Origin: Aquila chrysaetos chrysaetos
Lineage: Eukaryota; Chordata; Aves; Accipitriformes; Accipitridae
Direction: 5' to 3'
Assembly (NCBI RefSeq): GCF_900496995.4
Contig: NC_044004.1
Coordinates: forward strand, 85,101,038 to 85,165,037
Length of the DNA stretch: 64,000 nt
Shown: positions 46,144 to 56,800 of the stretch, in pieces
Layout of the letters: each line of letters starts with the position of its first letter
How positions within the stretch are numbered: position 1 is the stretch's first letter
Program-made: the position numbers and the translations under genes
Notes under the pieces: generated by a model
The model's input: the letters and a program-made list of their open reading frames with translations, nothing else
What the model was told of the DNA's origin: nothing
The model's database searches: none

Positions 46144-47625
46144 CGTGCAGTGGCGGGGATGCTGGCATGGGAGAGAGCAGGCGCCTGGGCGGCTTTTTGG
46201 GGGTGACCTCGTGGGAGACCTGAGTCCCCCCCTCCCCGCCTCCCCTGACGGATGTGGCGAGGCTCCAGGTAGCTGTGTTGGGCTTGGGGTCTTCTCTTCG
46301 CCCTGCAAACCGGACAGCATCCTCGGAGGCATGCGCTGGGACGACACAACTTGGGCTTTCCAAAGAGTATTCCTGTGGTGAACAGAAAACACTTGATGGA
46401 CCTCGGGTTCATTTTCTGTGGTTGAAAGAAGCAGAAAGGTACCTCTACGGCGAACATGTTTTCTTAACTTATTTTCACTATTGACTCTTTTGACAATCAT
46501 TTTCATGCAAGAGATATGTTCAAAGCCAACCTATTAAGTGTTTTTTTTTCCTTTTTTTTTTTTTTTGCATCTCCTTTTTGCTGCACTTTTTTCCTCTGAC
46601 CATACCTCAGGCACCGTGTATCCAGGTCTGCCCCTTCCCCTTCTCTTAAAAACCAGCTCCTCCCTTCCACAACAAAACAACAAGATCAAGCCCAACAAAT
46701 TCATTCATCTTGCCTGTGGTGCAAGGGGGTCTTAAAACTCTTTGTTGGCAATAATACATAGAGATATATATATATTTTTTTAAGGGTTGCAGGCTTGGGG
46801 AGGGCGGCTGTTTGCAGCCCTGCTCCTGGTGGTCTCTCCTGTTCTTCCCTGGACAGCTGGAGGAGTGAGTCTCCTCCCGTCCATCAAAGTATGGCTTCGA
46901 CGTCTGTGTTTAAAATACCTCTGCCCCGGCCCCGTGGCATTCCTGCTCGCACGGGGAGGGAGCCAGGCCGAGACCCCTCCGAGCCTCTGCTCCCTGGGGA
47001 CGGGGATGCGCTTGGCCTCTGACTGCCCCGGTTTCTTCCGACAGTTTGCGCTGCTGATTTATTTTATCATTCACAATATGCTTATAGAGTGGGGGGAAAG
47101 GGTTTTATTTTATAGCGAGTGTGGCGATGTGGCAATAAATGCTGTAACAGCTACTTGTACCTTTGGAAGTGTTTTTTCCCACCCAGGTTGCCCTATGGCC
47201 CCGACTGTCGATTTGTTTCTCTTTTGCGGTGTTATCTATGGAGTAATTGTGCGTAGGGGTTTTTAATTGGCGTTTAGCTGTGTTGCGTAGGTACAGAAAA
47301 TGGTAGCATTGAACCTCACCAGTTAAGCCTTAATAGGAGCCCAGGAGGGCTCGTGTTAGCAAAACCTCTCCTGACCTGAGCCCTGCTGGTGTCGAGCAGC
47401 AATAAGGAGGGCAGGCGGCACTGCTGAGCCTCTTCTCCAAATCTGATCATGGTACAAATGGCTATTTCCATTGAAATCGTGGTTCTTCGCCCATCAGCCT
47501 TCTGAGCAGCCCCAGGGTGGATGCATCCGCTCCAGGCGGCAGCAAATGCTTTTGCACAAGGGTGCGCGCTCCATGTGCGGGGATGGATGGGGATGCCGGA
47601 ATAAAATATAATCGTGCTTCATTTT
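46144..47625 (+). other. FGF5: FGF5 3' UTR
   Basis: AATAAA hexamers lie at 47,134-47,139 and 47,600-47,605. The second is followed by a T/GT-rich region (from about 47,620), so the mRNA end is probably near 47,625. A T-rich stretch (46,540-46,567) and AT-rich segments give a typical long vertebrate growth-factor 3' UTR. Confidence 0.6.
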
Positions 47626-50600
47626 ATAACCTGGATGTGTAATCTCTTGCTTGTCTGCTGTCCGTGCATTTTTTTTTCTTTTCGTTCCCCTGAAGGAGAA
47701 AAATCAGTGTTGCTAAATTAGTTGCTACGCATGGTTTTGTCAGAGGGTTTGGCCAGTGTGGTATCGGCTGCAGGGCGGAGCGGAGCAAAATAGGTGCACG
47801 TGCTTCCTTTGTATGCCATGCTCTGCATACTGTGTGCCAAGACAAACCTTCAGATGGCTTCTCTTCAGCGGCTGTTTGGGCCGGAGTCACAGCAGGGGAC
47901 TGCAAGCCAAAAACGGGTGCATTGTGCACCCTGGCCATTTCCAGGGAGACAGCCTGACCACGAATTTACAAAACCCAAGTGACGCTGCTTATGTGCCATT
48001 CAGCAGCAAGGCACAATTAGGTGCAATTAATGCTCAGTGAAGCATGGGGCCACCTAAATGAACTAATTGACTGAAAACATTTGCAGGAGCTGCGTAGGAG
48101 GGTGCCGTCCTCAGCCTTAGCCCCGGGGTGGGTGCCTGGAGCTCCCCGAGCAGGTAAGAGAGGAGCAAATGGGTCGGTCCCTTGCTGCCACTGCTTTCCC
48201 TCAGAGGGGAAAAGGTATTTTTTTAGTCTTACTTTAAGGAAAATTCTTATCTATAACTAGCCTGTATGACAAAAAAATGCGTTGATCTGTGTGTTTCTGG
48301 GCAAAAACCGATCCCGAACTGAGCTGTGATGGCAGGATCCAGCGTTTGCCATAGCAACTACCGGGAAGCGCTGCTTGCTGTGTTGCAGTTGCTGGGAGAG
48401 ACCGGAGAGTGGGGGGCCGTGGTTCAAGCACGTGGCCCTTGGGACTCACCCGAGGAAGGAGGAGTGCTGCTGGTGGTCTGGTGTCTGTCACCCCCCCCCG
48501 CCCTGAGCTAGCCCTCCTGCAGCCCCTGTGCCTGCAGGGGATGAGCACCGCCATTGCCTTGTGCTCATGGGTCTGGTTGAACTCTGTTTCTCCTGACACC
48601 CCTCGCTGTTCCCACCGAGAAGAAAAGGAGCATTTATCGCATTTCAGACCTGTCGGGTGAAATTTGGCTGAGGAAGCAGCTCGGGCATCTCCCCCCACGC
48701 TGGGGGCTGGCGAAACCTGCGCTCTCCTACCCGGGCTGGGTGAGGACTGGGGTGGGCTGAGGGAGTGCAGGTGCTTTCCTCCTTCGCACCCCATTTCCCA
48801 AGGGACGTGGGGCTGCCGCTCTGCACGTCGAGGGCTGCTGCTGAAACGCGGACATTTTGCTTGGGGTTTCTGGCAGCCAGGAGCAGCCCCGCAGTATGCA
48901 GCTAAAGGGTGCTATCAGGCACAGCAAGCTGCGGGGCGGGGGGGCTGGTGCTTTAATATTACAGTACTTATTAAAATGTAGTCACACTATTGCAATGAAG
49001 AGGACTGTGCCATGTCAGACAGCATCCCGCCAACAACCTCAGCAGAGAGCCTAATGAGAGTTAATCTAAGTGGCCTGGACTCACAAACCCTTCCTGTTCC
49101 TTTCTGGCTACTCTTCTGCATGAAAATTAAGTAGGTTCACTTATGGGGAGGTGACTGAAGGCATTTAAAAAAATTGGGAAACACCTCTGGTAAATTTAGA
49201 AATAGTCTGTGGACAACTTGAGAGACTTTTATGGAATAAAGGTAACTTTTCCAGTGTGTTTTGTTTCTTGGATTTCAAGAGTAGTTTTGGTCTTGGCTTA
49301 CTTTTATTTACAGTTGTTGATTGCATTTAAACCTTTCTGGCTACTGCCTTTGCAAGCGGAGCGAAGGCCATGTTGTACTGGCCAACTGCTCCCCGAGCCG
49401 GACAAGCAGCCCAAAACCTGCAGCAGAGGCCCAGAGCCTGCTGCGGTCCTGCTCCCAAGGCAACGGGGAGCCTCCCTGCCATTCAGCAGGTGGGGATTTA
49501 CTGGGAGGAAGCACACAAGACCAAAATGCTTCTTTTCCTCTTTCCTGCTTGTTGGTGGCACTTAGTCTTCCATGCTGGTGGGAGTATTGCACCTGCAAAA
49601 TCAACTGGAGCAAGAGTATGCCCGGTATTGTGACATGAGGGAGGGAAAATTGCTGTGATGGTCCAGGAAAAGAAGGGCTCCAGCTTTGCAGTTCCGACTG
49701 ATGTCAACTATCCTGTCAGCCGCTCCTGTTTTATCTGAGTGGATTTATCGTCTTGCCTTCAACAGCAACAGCACTAATTGCTGGACTCTTAAACAGATTT
49801 TTGTACTTATTTTACATAGAAGCCCTTCATATTGCCTTTAAATCTTGTTGTGCACAGAGGAAAAACTTTCTGGGAAAATCCAGGGTGGGGGGGCTTTCCT
49901 ACTTCTCTTTTTTGGGTGCTGAGGGCAGTGGGCCATGCTGGGGAAGGGGTTCTGCGTTGGGAGACCGTGGGAAGGTTCTGGCTGCTGGAAGCGAGCAGGG
50001 AGGAGGGTTGTGTGTCAGCAGGATGAGTGGCCTTCGGTGAGGGACCAGCAGCCTCTCAGGCAATTTTAATCAGGGAGCAGGCTGAGAGCAGGGCTGGTAC
50101 GAGCCTGGCGGTGGGTGGCATCCGGGGAGCCAGGACATATGAAGGTAACACGGATGTATAAAATGAACCATCCTAGGACATCAGCATGATGCATGCAAGC
50201 TCTTTGTCAGCTAGGCTAAAAATGGCATGATTGCACAATGTGGACCGATACCTAAAATTTGCCCTTTTTTTCTCTCCCATTTGCTTTCTGAGTCATCTTT
50301 TCCTGCAGGCTTTGCAGATATAAAAAGTCTCAGATGTTGATTAGGCAAAGTACCGCATGGGGAGAGATGTGGAGCCTCTGGAAGCTCAGCTCGAAGCACG
50401 ACGTTAGCAAGTGTTGGAATAAACGTGAAGTCTCCTGGGAGCAGGCGACTTCCTTTTTGCTCTGCAAAGCTGGTGTTTTACCCCAGTCAGCTCGCTTCGC
50501 CAGGAGCTGCCCCGGGCAGGCCAGGCTGGTGGCTGCCACGGGCTGCACTGTTGGCGTGTTCACCTCCGAGGGAGTAACTCCGGACTGAACTTCTCACCCG

Positions 50601-51430
50601 ATGGGGAAAACATTGCCTTAAACCCCGCATACGTTGAGAAGTTGGGGGTTGGCACGGTGTGTCATTTTTTGGTTTGTGTGGGTTTTTTTTTTGTTTTTTT
50701 TTTTCTTCTACCATCTCTGACTTACCGCTGTGGTGCTGGGGAGAAACAGCTGGAAACGAAACAAATGAAGGGGATTCCCAAATTCCTTTCCAAACAACTG
50801 CCACCTTTGAAGGAGGCACAAATCCACGTGGAGCTGAGGAAGGGGCCACAGGGAGCACGGTGGGGTGCACCGAGCTGCCGGCCGTGCCCCAGCTCCGCGT
50901 CCTTGGTTGCATTTGTTAAACTTCTGCAATGGAAAAAAAGCCCCCACGTTCCCCCCCTCCCCATCAGACCTTGTTTCTAACCTCTGCAGACATCCCTACA
51001 GAGGTACATCGTTTTCCAAACGCCCAGAAATATTTGCTTGGGTCCTACACTCCCGCACCGCAGCATGTCGCAGCTCAGGGGCCTTCGGCGGAGCTCATGG
51101 CTGCGGGCGCAGGAGCTGCCGGGCCATCGGCTGCAGATGCGCCGTGCCGTCCCCTGCCTTCCCACAGAGCCCCGTTATGGCTCCGTTTCCACTTCTCCTG
51201 TGGGACAGCCAAAAAAACCCCGCATGGGAACAGTGGCCAAAAACGAGGCAACCACAGGCTTTCTAAAATCAGCGCTATCAGGCACAGGGCACTGGGCCTG
51301 TGGCTGTCTCCAGCGGAGGCTGCAGGTGCTGGCGTTAACGGGGGCGGTGGGGGGGGGCGGACGGACGGACGACCGGGGGTGCAGGGCACGTTGTTTTTTT
51401 CCCCACTTGGGTTTGCTTTCGCAGGTGCGG
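47626..51430. other. FGF5-CFAP299 intergenic interval
   Basis: About 3.8 kb with no recognised exon. It contains an RFX X-box-like site at 48,345-48,358 and T runs near 50,680-50,704. GC content rises toward the CFAP299 promoter. Confidence 0.5.
48345..48358. promoter_or_regulatory. X-box-like RFX site upstream of CFAP299
   Basis: TTTGCC-AT-AGCAAC matches the X-box consensus GTNRCC-N(0-3)-RGYAAC except for the first base. RFX factors drive ciliary genes, and the next gene is ciliary. The distance to the start codon (about 3.4 kb) is large for a promoter X-box, so it could be distal or a coincidence. Confidence 0.3.
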
Positions 51431-51439
51431 CGGCTGCAG

Positions 51440-51900
51440 CTGCGCGGGGCGCCCCCCCCCCCCCCAATAATAATCCCCAAAGCAACCGAATAAACCCCAA
51501 AAGCAAAGAGCCGAGCAGTACCCCTCCTCCCGCAAACCCGGGGGGGGGGTGGTTTGCTCCCGGGTCCGCCCCCCCCCCCGCCGCCGCCGCGCGTCCCGGG
51601 GTCCCGCGCGCGCTGATTGGGCGGGAGGGGCCGGCACGTGCCGCCGCGGCCGTTGCGCCGCCGCTCGCGCCGCCGCCCCGCCGTTGCTACAGACGCGGGC
51701 GGGCGGGCAGGCGGCATGGCGGCGGGCGATCCCCCCCCGCCGCCGCTGTCGTTCCGCACCTACGAGGAGTACCTGGGGTCCCAGGTGACGGCGCGGGACC
51801 TGCGGTATCTGGAGGTCAGTGGGAGGCGGGATGCGGCCCCGCGGGTCCTCGCCAGGCCCCGGCCTCCCTCGGTGAGGGCTGGTCGGGGTAGGTAGGCCGC
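51440..51900 (+). promoter_or_regulatory. CFAP299: CFAP299 CpG-island promoter
   Basis: A compact CpG island surrounds the first exon, with no TATA box. CACGTG (an E-box) lies near 51,635 and a half X-box GTTGCT at 51,683-51,688, about 30 bp before the ATG. RFX half-sites near the start are common in cilia genes. Confidence 0.6.
51716..51814 (+). CDS. CFAP299: CFAP299 coding exon 1
   Basis: ATG in the context GGCGGC-ATG-G opens 33 codons ending at CTG-GAG before GTCAGT (51,815), phase 0. An in-frame ATG at 51,617 would add 33 Arg/Gly-rich residues; I preferred 51,716 for its context and because conserved sequence begins shortly after. Confidence 0.9.
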
Positions 51901-53867
51901 CCCGCCTCGGTGCGGCCGCGGTGGGAGAGGCCCCCTCTGCGGGCCTCGGGCCTGTGCTCTGTCAGGTACCAGCCTCGGTGGGAGAGGGCTGGGTGGCCGC
52001 GGTGACAGGTCGATACTGAGCTGGTGAGGGGATTCAGGGGCGTTTTTAGCTTGAGAAGCTTTTGGTGTCCCTTAGGTGCAAGGGTCTCGTCAGGAAAACC
52101 CACGTTCTCGGGGCGTGAACGGTCCTGCTGCTCCCCGTGCGAACTTTCCCCACAGCGGGGAGGTGGTGCAGACAAACCCCCCCCAAAACTAGGCTGAAGT
52201 CCATCAGCAGCGGGGTGGCTGTGAGGCAGGGGCAGGGGCACGCCAGTGGTGGTTGTGTCTTGGTTGGCCTGAGAAGTGCGGTGGGGAAGCTGAAACAGGT
52301 CTGCTCACAAGCAAGCTTCAAAGTGCAGGTCTGGAGCAGAAAGCCTTTCATGTGAGCAGCTGTTTGTTTTGTAGCGCTTGCTGTTGATATCCACCCAGAG
52401 AAACAAAATGTGGCAACAAACACCCCCTCTGTCTAGAGGTGTAAGATGAGATGAAGACAGTGGGGCTGGCTTTGATGTGCAAAGGCAGCTTCAAGCTAGT
52501 GCTGGCCCCGTGCATAACCAAAACTGCAAGAAGATCTTGTCCAGTGCTTACAAAGTGTGATGTTTAGGCTGAATCATTCCAAGGGATGTGCCCGGTCAGA
52601 CAGGTTACATCACAGTGATATTCAGAAGGTGCCAACTGCTGAAATTTTGATCTCTAGAAATGGTAGTGCACATTGCTCGGTGCGAAACACTTTTTGGGAA
52701 AGTTGCAAAACGTTTTCTGTCTCACACTTAGAAGGCAGGCGGTGTGGAAAATGGTTGCCGTGCTTACAGGTTTTCCCTCAGAAAGCAGTTACCTATCCCT
52801 GCTTGGCTTTAAGCAATGGGGACCGAGTCTGGCAGCCCGCCTGCAGCCTGGGAAGAGCTGGCTGGGGCACCTGGCCTGGGCGGGAGAGGCAGGGGGTATT
52901 TCCTGGGGTGTTTTGCCTGTCTCGGCTTATCAGGTGCCGCGGCTTGGGCTGGAGAAAATAGCTCACCCCCCAGCTCGGCCACCTCCCGCCCCAGCGCTCA
53001 GCTGGTCGGTGTTACTCTCCCGTGGGGATGTTAGTTTAAACTCGGGAATGCGTTTCCAGCTGGAGGTACGAAAGAGGAGAGGGCACGTCCTCTCCTGGGG
53101 CCTAGGGGCGGTGCAGGCGGAGGAAGGAGGCCGAGAAACTGCCGGGCTTCAGCTGCTGAGATTTGCTTGCCGCTGCCTGGGATGGCCGTGGTGGCACGGA
53201 CCCCCCCGAGCACCCCCAGCCCCGCCGGTGAGCTGGCGCTCGCAGCTCCCGCATCGTGGCCGTGCTTGTCCGTCCCTCTTAGACTTGAGCGAGGCAGAGC
53301 CCGCCGGTGTCTGCAAGCCCCGCCGGATGAGCAGCTCCCTCCCGGCTGCCCAGCACAGCCGGTGTCAGGCAGGCGTTACGCAGACCGCCTCGCCGCTCCT
53401 GGCTGACGTTCTCCCACTCGCTGAGCCCCGCCGGCTCCCGCTAGCGCCGCCCTGTCCGTGTCCCGCCGCCGGGAGCACCAACCCCCGGGCACCTGCAGCC
53501 GCGGCTGGGAGCGGAGGTGCGACTCGGCGGGCTGCGGGAGAACGGCCGGGCCGGGCCGGGGCTGAACCGGCCGGGGCAGCCCCCGGACCCGCGGGGGCGC
53601 CGCGGTCGCCCGCCACGCCGCCAGGTGGCGCCCTCCGCCCGCGGCGGCTGCCGGTGCCCGGGGCTTTGGCGCGGGGGGGGGGTGCGCGTCCCCGGTGTGC
53701 CGGCGGTAACCGGGCTCCCTGCCCGTCTTTTCTTTCCCGCAGAGCGAAGAGGTGGGGCGGCAGCTGGTGGAGCTGGGCTTCCGCGGCTCCGGGAACGTGC
53801 TGCGGCGGGAGGAGTTCGAGGCCCGGGCGGCAGCGGCCGCGGGGCTGACGGCGGCAGCCCCCCAGAA
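51716..53867 (+). CDS. CFAP299: CFAP299 (C4orf22), 5' part; gene continues beyond the window
   Basis: CFAP299 is a cilia- and flagella-associated protein, studied mainly in testis and sperm. Two exons are present, 51,716-51,814 and 53,743-53,867. Together they encode TYEEYLGSQVTARDLRYLE, then SEEVGRQLVELGFRGSGN and REEFEARAAA. This aligns with human CFAP299 segments of the pattern YEDFLDSQ...DLYYLE and RQLVELGYRGTG. The N-terminus before the conserved block is short and Pro-rich, unlike the human one. About 74 residues are covered, of about 230 in the human protein. Human CFAP299 spans hundreds of kb, so the missing exons are expected downstream. Confidence 0.93.
51815..53742 (+). other. CFAP299: CFAP299 intron 1 (1.9 kb)
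   Basis: GTCAGT donor and CTTTCCCGCAG acceptor. GC-rich at both ends and AT-richer in the middle. Long frames at 52,673-53,848 run in a different frame from exon 2 and are not taken as coding. Confidence 0.85.
53743..53867 (+). CDS. CFAP299: CFAP299 coding exon 2
   Basis: AGC-GAA-GAG follows the acceptor, and the exon ends CCC-CAG-AA before GTAAGT (53,868), in phase 2. It holds the most conserved part of the gene in this window, QLVELGFRG followed by REEFEAR, and then an Ala-rich tail. Confidence 0.93.
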
Positions 53868-56800
53868 GTAAGTGCGGGCCCGCCCGGGGCCCTCGGGCGC
53901 ACCTCGCTAGACACCTGCCCTGCAGCTTGCTGGAGCGGGGAGCATGTCTGCACCACCGCCTAGCAGCCTCTGCTGATTTCCTTTCCCTGGTCAAACAGAC
54001 GTTGTAACACCAGCAACCCATCCCCAAAAGCTGAGCCCTGGCTGTCTGGGCTGCTTCATGACTTGGGGCGTGTTTGTGTGTGTGTGTGTGTGGGCGCTGT
54101 TCTTGTCACCCTTCCCTTAGGCTCAAATACCAGCGTAAGAGAAATGAGGCAACCGTGTTTCTTAGGTGGTAGATGTGCTAGAGACACCTAAATACTGCTA
54201 CTCGGTTACAAAACAATGCACTTCAATACCTCAATTGTCCTTTCAAAGTTGCAGCCAAGAAATGTCTGTTTTCTAACACTTCACGCTTCTGGGATTGATG
54301 GTTACAAGACAGGGAAGGTACTGATGGAACAGGGGTGGCATATGAGAAGGGAAAATATCCTTTCTTTGCTGATCAGCTGTTAGGCTTCAAGGACCGAGTT
54401 TATTGAGTAAGGTAGTCTAGAGCTCCTTTCCTGTCTACAGCAATGGGTAAGCTCATCTTGGCTCCTTGTGAGTGTTCTCCTGGGTCAGGGAGACTGGGAT
54501 TGCTGTTGGAGTGCTCTCTTTACATAGGGTGGCTGAAGCAAGTCACGCAAACATGTATAACTAGCACTTGGGAAGATATTTAAATGGCTCAGGCTGGATG
54601 AAGGTCTCTGGATCCTGTTACAAGGTGTCTGCTCTTTTATGTGGAGTATTTTACTTCCATTTCCAAAAGCCTTTGTGGGGAGAGCTGATTTACTCTCCAA
54701 AGTCTCTGACAAAGGAAGTTGAAGCAGTGCATATGCAATTTTTTTCTTTTAGGCTTTTGTTTTGACTTCTGCCATCTCATACTTGTTCCAGCGTGTATTG
54801 CTACAGCATGCATTTTCCACAAAAACTCAATGTTGCGCTGGGAACTTAGTGCTTTGCAGTAAAGCTTTATCGTATCTTGTGCCTGGTTCCCCCTCCCCTT
54901 TTTTTTTTTTTTTGCACCTTCTCCACTCTGTTTAACCAGCCTGCAAATCTTAAAAAACATTTAGCTGTTTACTCTTCTTTGCCTCTTGAGAAAAAATAAA
55001 TGAACAACCCCCATAAATAGTGAACTTTTTTTGGGTGCCTTCCTACAAGAAGCTAAATAACATTACTACAATACTTATTTTGTCAAAGTGGTTGGTGAAT
55101 AGTAGAGCCGCTGAGCAGTCTTATTCTCCTGTGGTGCTTTTCCCTTTCTGCGCTATAGTGAAATGAGCATTTAATGATTTAACAGCATGTATCAAATGCC
55201 TTTCGTAGCATTTGTGGGCCAAGAAGGTGTGCTGTGTCGTTAAGCTATTGCCATACTTCATGCACAATCCTGTATCAAACTTCTATTCCAGGCAGAAGGA
55301 GACTTTTTTTTTTATTTAAAGAATTAAGTGTTCATGTTACTATATGGAGAAATTAATTTTTGGAAAACCAAAGGCTTAATTATTTGAATGAAGACAAAAA
55401 GGCTTGGTTTTTTTCGTACTTGTTTAGACTTGTAACATTCTGTGGCTTATGCCAGTCATACTCTGCAGCCAGATGAAGCTGATGGTGACAGTGCTGATGA
55501 CATCAAGAGAGTAAGAACTGAACTCAAATGGCTGACCGGTTGGTCTTGTAATGGTCTTCTACAGTATGTTTCTAAAGCACTGATGGTTATTAATTACTCT
55601 TCTAGTGATTCCGTGTGTGGAGATGAGTGAAAATGAGCTAAAGGCACAGCTCTTGGTGCAGTTGAGTCTCTCCTTGTGATGTCTTGAGTGGGTGTTTTGT
55701 CGTACTGTCCTTTTTTGTTTGGTTATTCTTTGTTTAGTTTCCCATTAGTTTGTAGGTGGAGATATCAGGGTTGACTCACAGGGTTAAGTGGCCTATTTTA
55801 ACAGTGTTTCGTTGAGCAGATTATCCAAAAGTCTGCGTCAGGAGTTGTGGCTGTCAGGGCTTCCCTCCTGTCTGGTTGCAGAAATATAACTGTGGTTTTC
55901 TCGGAGCAGAAAAAAAATTTCCTCAAGTTGGACTTGGCTGCACAGGTCTCAGCAACAGTCACTGTTAATTCTGACTGCCCAGATTATTTTTGCACGTGAG
56001 AGCAAACTCCTTAGGCATGTGTCTCCAGGATTTCTGCTTCGATGCTCCTCTCCATCCCCTACCTACTGCCATGACACCGCTGTCTCATACAAAGAGGTTG
56101 ACAGGGCTATTTCCCATCCACAATAATCTCGTCCATGAAAGAAAAACAGTGTGAGTTTTTCAAGTTTAAGCTGGGATATATGGCTCGGGAGGTTCATACA
56201 GTGAGGGGTTATGTGGATCAAAACACAGAGGAGGTAGTCTTAAGTAACTTCCTGTGCTCTCTTTGGCAAACAAACTTGTGTTTAATGGTTTTGGAAATAC
56301 CTGCAAGTGGTTGATACTCGTCATCACAATGGGGTTCCCACAGCCAGAGTGCTTCCCGTGTCCCTCACTGATATAACCACGCTAAGCCATAAGAAACAAT
56401 GTACACCACTGGTATTGCACAAGAACAGCTTCAAGCTCCAGTTGCTAAAAAGTACTAAAATAAGCCAACAGCAGTAATAGATATTGCCTCTGCTGCATTT
56501 CGGCTCCATGGTGCGCCACTCAGTATTATGCATAGCTGCTGTGTTTGCTGTAGGCTTCCATAATTCCCATTTTATCTTTAGGGTTAGTCTGTCAGCATTC
56601 AGAAACATTTAATTTACATAGGCTGTATTAGTTAGCAAGCTTTTACTGCTGTGCCTTTTACGGCATCACAGAACAATCACAGAAACCTGTAATTTATTGG
56701 AGATGTAAAGCCTGATGCAAAGGTTAGTAACAGGGAAGTGTCCTCTTAGCTACAACTTCCAAGCATGGTTCCTGTGGAGTAGCAACAAATCAGCAAGACA

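Noticed and set aside
51617-51715. Upstream in-frame ATG for CFAP299
   Set aside because: The extension is Arg/Gly-rich and reads through promoter-like CpG sequence; the ATG at 51,716 is better placed.
52673-53848. Open frame of 391 codons covering CFAP299 exon 2
   Set aside because: It is not the CFAP299 frame, and the conserved RQLVELGFRG segment is read in another phase.
55442-55630. Possible CFAP299 exon 3 (open frame starting MAYASHTLQPDEADGDSADD)
   Set aside because: Its sequence does not match the expected continuation of CFAP299 and I could not place matching splice sites.
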